Source: Melampsora larici-populina 98AG31
Taxonomy: Eukaryota; Basidiomycota; Pucciniomycetes; Pucciniales; Melampsoraceae
NCBI RefSeq assembly: GCF_000204055.1
Contig: NW_006768768.1
Coordinates: 2,007,088 to 2,071,087 of the forward strand
DNA length: 64,000 bases
Reading direction: 5' to 3'
The position numbers and the translations under genes were made by a program. The notes under the pieces are model-generated. The model did no database searches and was not told the DNA's origin. It saw nothing but the letters and a program-made list of their open reading frames with translations. Every line of letters begins with the position of its first letter. The first letter of the stretch is position 1. Shown piece by piece: positions 30,904 to 42,339 of the stretch.

Positions 30904-33900
30904 ATGCTCGAAGGTTCATTTAGACCTCCTACTTCTCATCAACAATCTTATTCATCGTCCGACCATAAGTCCTACGCTGATCCATCGACAATGTCAGCTA
31001 TCCGGCGTAAGGACCTCACCAATGGCCCATCCTTCACCACAATCCCCTATCATCATACACCACAACAACAATCACCAGGCTATGAGACTGATGAGCAACC
31101 TCAACCGCCATCTCCCGGCTCTCAGCAACCTCATTATCTTCACCACCAACAGCCGCTTCCAGCTTTCGAAACTTTACCACCCATCAAAACTGAGCCAAAG
31201 CCTATGCCTGAACCTGCCCCAAAGGAAGCCAGTTTTGGTCCCGTGAGAGCCAAAAAGAAACCAGCTGGCTCCGCTTGTAACAGCTGTCACCGGTTAAAGG
31301 TTCGTCGTGTTTCGTATTTGAGTTTTTTTCTTTTTGCTCCCATGTTGAATAATCTCACCCTGATCATGTGCGATGTTTGCTTTTTGACTTACAGACTCGA
31401 TGCTCAGGAGGATATCCGTGTGATCGATGTGCTGCTCACAAGGTTCCTTGCCAATTTGATCGAGATCTGATTTATCGGTCACCTTTGGCGTCATCCTCGC
31501 AACAAGCATCTGCTCGTAATACTCAAGTGCAAAATAGCCCACACAACCCCAACGAGCCTATGCCAGCCAAGACACCTCGTGCTCGTCCCAACAGCGGAAA
31601 CAAAGCTGCTAGCAAGCGTGCTGCTACCCAACAACAGCAAGTACCATCACCTTTGGCAGTCAGTGCTCTGCCAGCTCACATCGATGCCAGTCGATCAACT
31701 CCTTCACCACCTGTACCATACCGTAACATACTCAACCCACAACAAACATTGCCAATGCGAGCTCAGCCTACCCCATCAGCACGCAAATTGCCTAAATCCA
31801 CTCTGATCACGACCCCCGTTCCATCTGAGGCGTTTTACGAACCAAACTCGTCGGCTTCCGCAGCCATCAATCAGTCAATCTTACTTAGATTAGCTGCGCT
31901 TGAAACCAACGTCTCCGGTCTCTTACAAGTCTTGCGTCCTGCCCAACTTCATCAACAGTCCAAATCTCAGCAGAGAATGCGCGAACCTCCGACTCCCATT
32001 CCGCCTACCTTGATGGTGTCAAGCAATTGCAGTAACGTTGGACCCGAAAAAGATGGACATCATCCTTCAGATTCGAATGGAAGAGTTGGGTTTGCACCCG
32101 TTGGCGCCGGTGATCCCCTCTCAGAGGGCTTGCTCAATTCGCAGCAGGTCCAATATCTATACGATGTGTAAGTCTTGTTACCTTGTCAAAGATAAGCGTC
32201 CAAAAACTGAACATATGTGTTGTTTGTAGTTTTGTCGATTGCTGTTTACCAAGCTTGCCAATCTTACATCGTGTTCAGCTATCAATGATCCGAGCCCGAT
32301 CACCATTCTTATTTAGTACAATGTTGACGATTGGAGCCAGGTTCTGTTCAACTCAAGCTGTATCACAATCAACTGGCACATTGAGCGTCCCTTCTTCACC
32401 AAATCCTCTCGGACCAGGCGATTCATCATCCAAGGTGATTGTGGATGAAACCACTTACAGTAGACTCGTAGGATTGACATATCAACATCTCTCGAGTACA
32501 TTGCTTAAACCAAGTCACTCCTTGGATGACGTTCGGGCCATCTTATTCTTGGCTTGTTGGGCCTTGGTCTCGAATGAGGACCCGGTTGGGGCTCCAAATC
32601 GATGGGTTTTGGTGGGTCATGCCGGCAGAATCGGTAGATCAATTGGACTAGACAGAGTCGTAGGGGACATGATGAGCAATCTTGCTTCGAATGGGAATGG
32701 AGATAGTTGGAATTCACCTGATCAACAAGATCTCAAGCGTGACCAGCTGGATGCCATCAAGACTGATTATACGATGCGTTCAATTGAAGCTTTGTGAGTT
32801 ATATATACTCCATAGTCTGATTTTCTTGAAAGACAAAGTGCTCATTTTACCTTATATTTTCGATATAGCCTGAGTACCAATCTACGCATAGAACCCACGC
32901 GAGACTTTTTTTCGCGAACCTCCTCAAGATCATCAAACAAGACAACAGAAAATATCGTACAATTGGCGACTGGGTCCCCATTTCAATATGATGTTATCAG
33001 TACGACACAGGTTCAAGCTATGGCAGAACTGGCCGAAATTTGGGCATCTTCGACCACTTTTCTCTCAATGGCCGACGAATTTAATCGATCTAAACATGGA
33101 TCTTCTTCTTACAAAAAAGATGACTTATTGAGTGATGTAGAATTGGCTGAACTTGGTGAAACTCACAATTCAGCGTTGGATGATTGGGCTAAGAAATGGA
33201 CCTGGCATGGTATGTGATTCAATTTGAAAGCTCGATTATAAAGACGGTCGAAATTGATATTTCCCTTCTTCATTCAGGATCGGCTTGGGTTCCTTTACTT
33301 GGTAACAACCTACGTACACTCAAGCTTTTATCTGAATCGCTACGGATTACTCTTAATCTAGCCCTCACCAACGTCCTGTATGGGTCGCTCAATACTAGTT
33401 CACCCTCTCACCGATTTCAAGAGCGATTGTCGGTAGCCTTGGACAGAGTGAACGGTTCATCTACTGCTGTCATTCAAACTCACAGAGATTCCGTGCGAGA
33501 AGGTTTCAGCCTTGCTTTCACGCCTGATCTGATCACGGATGGACTAGTCTCCGCCGCTTTGACTGTCCTGCAGCTTGCTACACCTTTCAACAACCCACGC
33601 AAGCATGATGATGCACGAGGTCCTAGTACTCCTACTTCATCCGACGGAAAGGGCAATGCTCCAGTGGATGTAGAGATGAGCGATGTGACTACCACGACCA
33701 GTGGAAGCACAAAAGGCCGACAACTCAATCATCAAACAAGTCCAGTCAGTCCGCCACCGGTTGAAGAAAGCGGTACTGTCATTGGAAAGAAGGCTTTGAT
33801 GGAACCTGCTGTAGCGGCTCACTATATCAGAATGGCCACTGATGTTTTGCGAGCGAGTGATCGATCTCAGACAAGATTAGCGACTACAATGGCTTCCAAA

Positions 33901-34257
33901 ATACTTTTACTGGGCGTTCGAGCTGGACTATTGGGTGCACCTCAACAACAATATGTACCCCAACAACAGCCTCATCAGCCGCTGCCATCATTACATCTCG
34001 TTAAACCAAAGGAGCAGGATGGAGCTGAGACTCCTCAGGTGGAGAGTGTTGAGAAAGGTCCAACTAGAGAATCGACCGTCAGTCTAGAAAAAGAACCAGA
34101 AAGGGAGGCGGAGGTCGAGGTGGAAATGCAGGCTGAAGAACATGATGAAGCAGACATTGAAGAGGAGGAAGAAGAGGAAGAAGAAGAGGAAATACAACCT
34201 GGTGAAAGAGAAGTTGAACATGAGGAAGAAGAAGATGAGGAAGAGATGGACCAATGA
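30904..34257 (+). CDS. Zn2Cys6 fungal transcription factor
   Basis: Five exons: 30904-31299, 31395-32167, 32230-32793, 32869-33209 and 33278-34257; 3054 nt, 1017 aa. The zinc cluster is split by intron 1: ACNSCHRLK, then TRCSGGYPCDRCAAHKVPC, giving C-x2-C-x6-C-x5-C-x2-C-x6-C at residues 125-152. It is preceded by a basic RAKKKPAGS segment. A Pro/Gln-rich linker follows. The middle region contains a typical fungal-specific domain stretch (LFLACWALVSNEDPVGAPNRW...GRIGRSIGLDR, about 490-540). The C-terminus has an acidic run of Glu (about 975-1017), plausible for activation or chromatin contact. Zn2Cys6 proteins bind CGG-type sites; the target genes cannot be read from the sequence. Confidence 0.9.
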
Positions 34258-34873
34258 CGGTATTTTTTTTCCATGTTTACACAAACAAAGGCCTATATTT
34301 TTTCCATCTTTGCATTTCGAATTTATTTGATCAATCCTCTCGATGAGTTATCATGACAGAACTGAATATCTTTTTTGTCACTTTGTTTATTTGAAGCTTT
34401 TCCTTGTATGAACCCATGTATTTTTTTCGTCCTTTTAATCATAAGAAAGCTACATATATTAAACAAATTTACATTAGTTCGAGCGAACTCGTAAGCGAGA
34501 GATTGACAATTTCTCGACATGCTGTTACACAGGCAACCAGTTGAGCCAAAGAGTGGTACCTTTTGACCAATCCACATTGACACAGAAACCACCAGTCCAG
34601 TTGCCGGGTTCTTTTGTAAGGAAAACACTTCCAGAGACAGACAAACTTTTGTGTTTGATTCACCGGCTCATATAACTGATTATGTTCTCCTCTTTTCTGT
34701 GACGATAGAGATTGTGACTTAGACCTCTGTAGTGAGTAATATAATACAAAGCCTTGAATATGTGAAATACCACAAGATAACAAAGGTATCACTTATACGT
34801 TACGCCTCAGAGTTTCATCTCATCAATGTACACATTGTCATCGGCTTTTCTACATCTGCATATAACTTCCTGG
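34258..34873. other. intergenic, no gene seen
   Basis: T-rich 3' flank of the transcription factor gene; no motif recognised. Confidence 0.4.
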
Positions 34874-35100
34874 AGCTGTTCTTGTCCTAAGGGTAGAGAA
34901 GGGGATTGGGTGGAACTAATCCTCTACACTCTTCTACCTTTGGGACCACCCCCAAACCACCAACATGTAGGCTTCTGGCCCGGATGTGCTGGCTCAGCGT
35001 TGCTCTGCGAGTGGTAGGACAGCTCTATGGAGCTGAGAACATATAGAACACCTAGTTCTCTTTTGCTTACACAAAAACACCGAAGGTTACTATAGTGTAC
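34874..35100 (+). repeat. divergent Ngaro B-type repeat, solitary
   Basis: It shares with B1/B2 an ordered set of blocks: GAGCTGTTCTTGTCCTAAGGG, TTTGGGACCACCCCCAAACCA, CATGTAGGCT, GTGGTAGGACA and a final CCTTGTAAC. The spacing is nearly the same. No A repeat or coding region lies nearby, so it looks like a relic of a related but older element. Confidence 0.6.
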
Positions 35101-36544
35101 CTTCCTTGTAACGCACTTTTCAAGAATTGGAAGCCTGTTTTACCTGTTCTAGTTTCCCCATCCATTCTCCAGTTTGTTGAGAGAGGGCGAGTAAGCTTTT
35201 TGGTAATAGTCTCGACAGTAAAATTAAAATTTGCTCATCAAGCTTGAGGAATTGATTTCCGATGAACATCACACGCATTGCCGCATGCATTTACCTCTTG
35301 CACGGTAATGTTACGCAGCCTGGAGACCATTGGCAAAGAACTTCTCACTGTGTGGTGAAGACTAGACATCTCGGGCCGACACGGAATGTTGTGAAGATGA
35401 ATGCGTATGACTAGAGCAGCGGGAACAAACTTGTCTCTGCTTATACATATCCTAAACCCACCTGCAGTCTACCTGGACCAAAGCCCACAGTGGAGGACAG
35501 CGAGGTGGGACTTGAGGGACGGTGTGATTCAAGACTTATGGGACGCAGTAAGTAACACACGTCAAAGAGGGGAGAGGAGAGCGAGATGTGCAAGTATGGA
35601 AAAGCCTTACAAAGTTGGCTGGGCATCCCACATAGAGATCTTACATAGGCAATCGTCATGTCTCGCCTTGTTCTCCGCTGACAAGTCCACTATGGAAAGT
35701 GCCTTTGTTACATCCTCATTTTCTTTCAGTCTACAAGATGATGAAGGACCTGCTATAAAGAATGTCACCTTCATTCAAAGGGCTTTTCCACATCCTTGCT
35801 CTTGAATCTTCTGACTTCTAACAAAACTCAGAATGATCACGCTGAAAATATATCTTATTCTTGGCAGATCGCCAGGTTTGCCAGTGGGTTTTCATTGCGT
35901 ATGCTGTGCTCTATCTTGCACCCAGCACTGGTGTCCGTTCCAAATCTTACCGCCTCTTACTGAATTTTACAAACCTGGCTATGGTTTTATGGGCTCAGCT
36001 CATTTTCATCTTCCCCTTCTATATCTTTATCAAGCTTTTTTCCTTTTGCAGGCTCTTGTAAACGTCATGCACTCCAATACTCCGTTCATCTCTGAAAGAC
36101 ATTGCATTGATGATTTATGTCATCATATATATCATTTGTTCAGTGGCGTCATTATACCATACCTATGATAGAAATTTCTTTTCTGAAGCGTGTTGTCTAG
36201 AGCCGCGGTATGATCAGAAACTCTTTGAAAACAATGAGTGTTTTTGCTGAAGTCAAGAAAAGCTCCAGTATCTCAATCCAAAAAGTCTTGACAGTCAAAA
36301 ATGCTTCGAATTGCTGAATTGCGGTGAAACATCCCTACTCTTCCAAAGGAGGACTAGCATAATATATTCGCTCTTGCGAAAAGCTGCCAATAGAAAAGGA
36401 TCAGCAGCTGAGTCATTGTCCAACAGCTGAGCCAAGCTTTTATATTTAAACCTTCAAAAGAGCCACCTAGAATATCATACATCATCCCAACCTCGCTCGA
36501 AACCTCATTGATTTACATAATATTTTCAATTTTGTCTACTCAAG
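35101..36544. other. intergenic, no secure gene
   Basis: Open frames at 35401-35805 and 35861-36061 (the latter with two hydrophobic stretches) have no recognised motif and no supported exon structure. TTTATATTTAAA near 36438 could be the TATA region of the next gene. Confidence 0.35.
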
Positions 36545-37120
36545 ATGGCACAATCCATTCCACGTACTTTGTCTTACTCGGAACTCTTGAAGATCATTCA
36601 AACTTTCCAAAGCGATATCGACCATCTAAACACACCTCATATCAAACCTGAAGACCGAATCTTACCTTGTCTTATCCTGTACATGTGCTTCTCGGAGGCC
36701 ATCATGTTGGAAATCGAGGCCCGCGGCATTTGGGATAAGAACGAAATTCATACCTGGCGAAGGGAACTTGAGACAAATGGCTTTGTTCTTGATCAGATCA
36801 TAAAAATTTCTCAATTTGTAGACGTCGATATGCCGCTTGTCCACTTTCTTCCTCCTCCTGGATCAGAAGAATGGTGGGGTCTCTATATTTTTTCACGTCT
36901 ATTGGTACAGTGTTCTCGTGTATACATTCCAGAACCCCGAGACAATGGAGGAAAAAAACCTGACTGTCCGATCTGTGGTGAAGATTTTATGGCGGGCGAA
37001 CGTTATGTTCAATTACCTTGTCATCCTACCCATTGGCTACACGAAACATGCCTGACAGATTTTGCAGCACATACTCTGGAAATTTCCTGTCCGCTTGGTC
37101 GCTGTACTTTCTGGTTGTAA
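36545..37120 (+). CDS. RING-type zinc-finger protein, family member 2
   Basis: A single-exon gene of 191 aa from ATG 36545. The helical N-terminus (1-105) is followed by the family segment VHFLPPPGSEEWWGLYIFSRLL (about 98-119, listed here in two parts: VHFLPPPGSEEWW, GLYIFSRLL). The RING spans about 139-185: DCPIC, LPCHPTHWLHETC (C-x3-H-x2-H-x2-C) and a final CPLGRC where relatives have CPxC. The last zinc ligand is therefore Gly, with a Cys two residues later that may or may not substitute. The protein ends soon after (TFWL), shorter than its relatives' tails. No targeting signal. A role in ubiquitin transfer is assumed from the domain only. Confidence 0.8.
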   Translation: MAQSIPRTLSYSELLKIIQTFQSDIDHLNTPHIKPEDRILPCLILYMCFSEAIMLEIEARGIWDKNEIHTWRRELETNGFVLDQIIKISQFVDVDMPLVHFLPPPGSEEWWGLYIFSRLLVQCSRVYIPEPRDNGGKKPDCPICGEDFMAGERYVQLPCHPTHWLHETCLTDFAAHTLEISCPLGRCTFWL

Positions 37121-37823
37121 ATGATCTTCAAGTTGTAGATTTGTGTTTTGTGTTTTCTACCCCACCTCAAGTTGCAAATAAAGACCACGGAAGATCCCTT
37201 GATCCCTAGGGAACTGGATGCAATCCACTCCATGACTCTTCCTTTTTTAGCCCATATCTTCCATTCTTCAATACTTTGGATACAACCACTGTATCTGGCA
37301 GCACTAACAACAGCACTGTTTTGTTAGCCCAACATCAGTGTTTAACTAACACAGTTGAAGATCTAGTGCGTTCCATGGCTGCTATAATTTGTAAGTATCT
37401 ATTCACCGTCTTGGTCATGAATATCATTGACAAATAATGCTGATTAATTCTGTCATGTTGAATCCAATTGCAGTATCTTGTTTCTGTTATCTAGAATTTG
37501 ATTTGACTCTCAATTTCTAAAAAACCGTTTAACAGGGGGTTTCAAGTCAGCTTTTTTACGCATTTTGACACTACAACAACTTGCCCATTGTTGTAAGATA
37601 TGCATACAATTTTCAAAGTGGGGCAACCTTTTTGGTGTCCCAAATTAATGGTTTTACCAGTTTTGTTTTACAAAAAACTTGCCCAAATTTTGAAAAAAAA
37701 AATGCAAAAAAACAAACAACATTGAAACACCCTAATTAATCTGATTTGGATCAATTATTTTTGGCTTGCTCACAATCCCATAGTTGGATTCAATTCTAGA
37801 CTCTCCTCTGCTCTTTCACAATA
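37121..37823. other. intergenic; contains a possible element end
   Basis: No gene. GGGGGTTTCAAGTCAGCTTTTTTA at about 37535 resembles the end of the element at 38962-39764 (shown here as one shared end sequence, GGGTGTCAAGTCTGAG), suggesting a truncated relative. Confidence 0.4.
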
Positions 37824-38346
37824 GGGCAGTTCAAGAAGGGCTTTTACAACCCTTTTTTATATTTTACATCTTGTTCGGGGTCTGTAAATTTTAAGTAAAA
37901 TTTTAAGGTCGTGAACCACCTTTAGAGGTGGTTCACGGTTTGGCGATCTTGTAATTGGCCTTAAAATTTTTAAATTTTGTCCCTGAATTTCCAAAAGACA
38001 GGGACAATTGAGCCAAAAAAAAGAATTACTTCCATTCTTTCTTTTTTTTGTTCCTGGATTCTGACAATTTTTGGTCAAGAAAGGACCTTGTTTTCTCGTA
38101 TTTTTTTTCTCGATGGCTTCCTCTTTCATTAACAAAAAGTCTGTACAAAAACACAAGAAAACAAAAAAGAAAACAAAGCCAAAAAAAGAACGGTTGGGAC
38201 TGTGTTCCTGAATTTACAAAGCTGTAAAACATAAGTTTACAGCATTCGCCGCTTTGCGATCAAGCTTTTTAAGGATTGAGCAACCTTGAAATGACTGATC
38301 GCAACTTGGCGACCACGTGGCTCGCGGTTCTCTTCTTGAACCGCCC
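37824..38346. repeat. 523-bp MITE with TA target duplication
   Basis: Ends GGGCAGTTCAAGAAG and CTTCTTGAACCGCCC (one mismatch) flanked by TA at 37822-37823 and 38347-38348, as in Tc1/mariner-type elements. An internal hairpin, GTGAACCACC...GGTGGTTCAC, lies at about 37911-37936. Confidence 0.8.
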
Positions 38347-38676
38347 TAATGTATTGCTCCAATTTTGGACTCACATCATTCATGTGTTTTGTTTCTTATA
38401 TTTGATTTGATTGATTTTCACTTGCTCAGGATCTGTTTACCCATATTCAATCCTGGACTATCTGGTACTTTGATTTGATTTATTCTCACTTGTTCAAAAT
38501 CCCTTTAATTTTATACAATTCTGGAAGGTGCAGTTCTTTATTTCAATTCTACACTCTGGTGTTGTTGTCTTGGATTTGTTTCTGGACTCTGGCTCTATCT
38601 CAACATGGGCTTAATCTCAAATTAATTTTAGATTCACATTGCTAATCCAGTTGTCATACAACAAACACATTGGTGT

Positions 38677-38898
38677 TACACAAATATTGTTGTGGCAATT
38701 TCCAGAACACCAGAAGTATTTTTTGGTGTGTTCTGGTGTTCTGCAACTTTGAATGCCCCGGTTCATTTGAGGGGCTGCAGCGGAAAGTTGATTTTTGTTT
38801 TCCAGAACACCAGAACTGTGCCTGCAGGGTTCTGGTGCAGGCAGGGTTCTGGTGTTCTGGAAAAATGTTCTGGAATTTGCCAGAACAATATTTGTGTA
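38677..38898. repeat. 222-bp MITE-like inverted repeat
   Basis: The ends TACACAAATATTGTTGTGGC and GCCAGAACAATATTTGTGTA pair with few mismatches. The interior repeats TTCTGGTGTTCTGG and its complement several times. No target duplication is clear. Confidence 0.65.
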
Positions 38899-38961
38899 CC
38901 ATAATTGTTATCAAATGCTTAAAGCTCATAAATAGTCATGTCATGAAAATTACATATTAAC

Positions 38962-39764
38962 GGGTGTCAAGTCTGAGTTTTTTTATGGTTTTTACCATAA
39001 GAAACTTCTCCTGCTGTAGCATAAATGTACGTAAATTTTACAAAAATAGGAAAAGTTTTATGTATCCCATTTTTGTAAAACGTAAAGAATTCATTTTTAC
39101 ATGTGATCAAAGAGCTCACCTTGACCAATTCACTCTTGGAAACAGGTGTGCTTGATAGTGGATGCAAGGACAACCTTGCATTCTCATAGAGCAGACCTGG
39201 CACCAGGCCCTTTACATAGGTGAATCAGCCTATTCACATGTTGTGTGGGAAATGATTCAAGTGACTGGACCATGTAAACAGCCTCTATGGGTTACACACC
39301 ATCTAAACCTTGACCAGAAGAGTATGGGAATACACTCTGTGCAAATTCCCAAATAGCACCAAAGCGGAACAAAGTTCGGTGTTACTCTTGTTTTGGAACC
39401 TTTGAACTGATCTATGGTCCCCTCAATCACATATCACACTCTAGACATTAATTGACTGGGTAATCTTGGTTTTCATGTATTCACATGGTTGTGGTTTTGG
39501 CAACCTCCAGGCAATTCTGTGATACAGGCTACACCCTGTCAAACTGTCAATGTACAGACATATTATTTGCACACCAATGGTGGGGATGCCCTTACCAGCA
39601 GTTTTCACATTACAAAGTGAATTAATGAGGCAATAAATTCAAACCTCACTCATTGTTGGACCAGTTATTATACAACCATGGCTAAGGTTTTTTTTTGAGT
39701 TAAAGTATAAAAACTTAGCTGTTTTATATATTTTTTGTTCTAAAAACTCAAACTTGACACCCCC
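38962..39764. repeat. 803-bp inverted-repeat element
   Basis: The left end GGGTGTCAAGTCTGAGTTTT pairs with the right end AAAACTCAAACTTGACACCC. The interior is non-coding as far as can be seen. Confidence 0.6.
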
Positions 39765-39794
39765 TATTGTGATATCAAAATCAAAGCCATTTTT

Positions 39795-40317
39795 TATAAT
39801 AGCTGTGTTCAAACCTGACCCAATTGACACAAAAACCCTGTACACCGAGTTGCATTTGTGGTGGTAACTTTGTGTGTCTATTTGTTGGACTGATTCCAAA
39901 CAAAACAAAAACAAATCTTAATATAAGATTGAAGAAAGACACAAAGCTATAAAATCTGATAGTAAGATTTCTAAAGAAACAGTCAAATAGAGAAAAACTT
40001 CTAGACTGTAGTTTGAGTTCAGGTTATATAGAAAATAACAAAGAATTGAGTACAGAATGAAATCAAATGAAATGACGTAATGATTTCAGCAAGTCACATG
40101 ACGTGATGTTCATTATGAAAAGTCACAAAGAAGAAAACAGTTTGAGACAAAAGATCTACCACTAAAGACTAAGACAATGACACTAATCCCCAAAGAATTT
40201 GAGAGCACAAACTTAACTCCAACACTATTGACAGCTCTTGACAGCTTCCAGCCAAAGAGTCGACTGGGTATACCAGGTTTTTGTGCAACCGGGTTAGGTT
40301 TGAACACAGCTATTATA
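39795..40317. repeat. about 520-bp MITE
   Basis: The terminal repeats TATAATAGCTGTGTTCAAAC and GTTTGAACACAGCTATTATA are perfect for 20 bp and continue imperfectly (ACCYRACCC..TTG.ACAAAAACC). The outermost TA on each side may be the target duplication. The right subterminal region resembles the MITE at 5425-5585. Confidence 0.75.
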
Positions 40318-41010
40318 TAAAGATATGACCACTATTCTCAATTGGATTTCATATTGTTCCAAAATGATTTGAAATTCACAAACACTACATCTTATTTGTA
40401 TCAGGGTGGATACATGTACCCATGTAGAAAGAAAGTCCAATGACCTTTGGAAGACGTGAGAAGAAATATGATTAGAAGAACTAATGAGATCGCAGATCTT
40501 ATTACTTTGATCAAGAGTAGTATTTGAAATATCTGAAAAGGGCACGGCTGAGTTCTTAATAGGACAAGGCTTGGTTAATGCTTTTTAGTGGTGTTGTTTT
40601 GGATAAGTGGCTCAATGTGAAAGTATGAAAATAGATCTTAGGTTTTCAATAATATTTGGAAGTAAAAGATTCTAACAATTGTTGATTGATAAGATTGCAA
40701 AATTGAAGCAAAAGTAAATGAGATAAAAGTGATAAGATGAAGAAATAATACAACAGTACGAGTTCTTTACCATTTATACAAGACTTTGACGTCAGGGTAC
40801 AAAGAACCTGTGATATTTGATAAAATGAACTCGCAATGAAACTGAGGCCAATGTGCCTGGTTAGGTAATCAGTCTACTAGTTATTACAATTACTGTCTAG
40901 ACTAGATATTCATAGATGTGGCATTTGACCAGCCTAATGTGGAAGTGGCAGAAGAATGGCATCCAGATTGTAGCTACAGGATGTAAGCCCTGCTAGTACT
41001 ACAGATGGTA
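40318..41010. other. intergenic, no gene seen
   Basis: AT-rich; no motif in any frame. Confidence 0.4.
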
Positions 41011-41554
41011 GGGGTTGGGCGAAAAAGCAACCAACTGGTTTTGCGCCATTCAGAAATTAGGTGAAAAGAGTCAAAGATGCTGGAAACCTACTGGATGCAG
41101 GTACCACAGATCTGTGGTTACCCAAAGTTAGCTCTTGGGTGCAATCATTCTTGTCCAGCTCCCGCCAATCACCCAACAAATTCCCGTCTGTCTCTTCCGG
41201 TTCCACCATGTCTCCCCTATCTTTCTTTCCAACCGGGTAGACTTCTGCACCTTCAACAGAAGCGGCCGGGGACCTGTAAAAGGTCAAAAGATGGAGTTTG
41301 TGTCTGTTTGTGTGGCTTGTAGCGGCACAGATGGCTTTTCCCTGTAACACTTTTCAATGGTGACAGCTTTGGAGTTGTCAAGAAACACTTCATACTGGTA
41401 AGTTTTTTTGCAACACAAAAAGACAGAAAAAAATGTTTGTCAGTTTTGTGAGGCTTTCATATTGATTTCGAGCATTCTCGAAAGCATTCCCAATTTTTTG
41501 AACTACAACTGAATTGAGTTTGGAAACCGGTTGGTTGCTTTTTTGCCCAACCCC
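41011..41554. repeat. 544-bp MITE with TA flanks
   Basis: GGGGTTGGGCGAAAAAGCAA at the left and TTGCTTTTTTGCCCAACCCC at the right, each bordered by TA (41009-41010 and 41555-41556). Pairing continues through CCAAC.GGTTT. The internal frames are not conserved proteins as far as I can tell. Confidence 0.75.
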
Positions 41555-41722
41555 TAGTAACGTACTTGTTGTGTTCTGGATTTTTGATCACAACTATTAA
41601 CGGTTCAATGAACTGTTGACAGAAGGTATCACCTTCTTAGTGTGAGCAGAAGTGAAGAGAAAAAATTGGAGACATCTCTTCCATTGGCCCTCATACAGCA
41701 CTGGATGTACATAAGCTTAAAT

Positions 41723-42070
41723 AAGAGCATCCACAGTGGTTGAGCCCCAAATCAACCAAACCCAGTTTTAGTGGCGCCCTGTACCACTCAGGATGAAGTG
41801 GTGCCGGCTCCAAATTGATACAGAGTATGGGTTACACATACTCTGAGGCGTAGTATGCATGTGTCCACACATGTGAAGTATGGGGTTTGGTAAGTGCAAC
41901 AATTTGGGGCTTGCCGCTATTGTTGTCAAATTTGACAAGCAAGGGTCAAAATTTGGAGTTGGCCCCAAATATATTTAGCCATAGGGCCTGCCACTGCAGC
42001 AAAAATCTTGGGCCCTATTGCTACATTTGGCAATAGCCCTGATTTGGGGGTTGCCACTGTGGATGCTCTT
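41723..42070. repeat. 348-bp MITE with GAGCATCCACAGTGG ends
   Basis: AAGAGCATCCACAGTGG at the left and CCACTGTGGATGCTCTT at the right; pairing continues through GAGCCCCAAATC/GATTTGGGGG. The interior is low in coding potential. The target duplication cannot be fixed because the flanks are palindromic AT. Confidence 0.75.
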
Positions 42071-42339
42071 ATAAGCCCCTCACAAGCGTGTTTGCTGCTT
42101 GAGGGCTTAGGATGTACAGTATTTTATGAGGACCAAAGGACACCAGCCAATGCCTTTCTGGGCCTCCTGTTGTGTTATACTGGAGTCTCACTGGAGGTTA
42201 GATGCTCCAACTTACCCAACTCATGCAGGTACCTTGAAACATTTTGATATTTAGATAAACCATCCATCTTTTCCTGTTCCTGATAGGAAAGATGAGTCAA
42301 AGACTAAATATTATAAGAGCTCCTGCAGTGGCTTCATCA

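Noticed and set aside
34035..34284. Minus-strand serine-rich frames over the acidic tail of the transcription factor
   Set aside because: Produced by the GAA/GAG repeat read in reverse.
35401..36168. Possible membrane-protein exons
   Set aside because: No domain, no reliable start or splice signals; hydrophobic frames are frequent in T-rich sequence.
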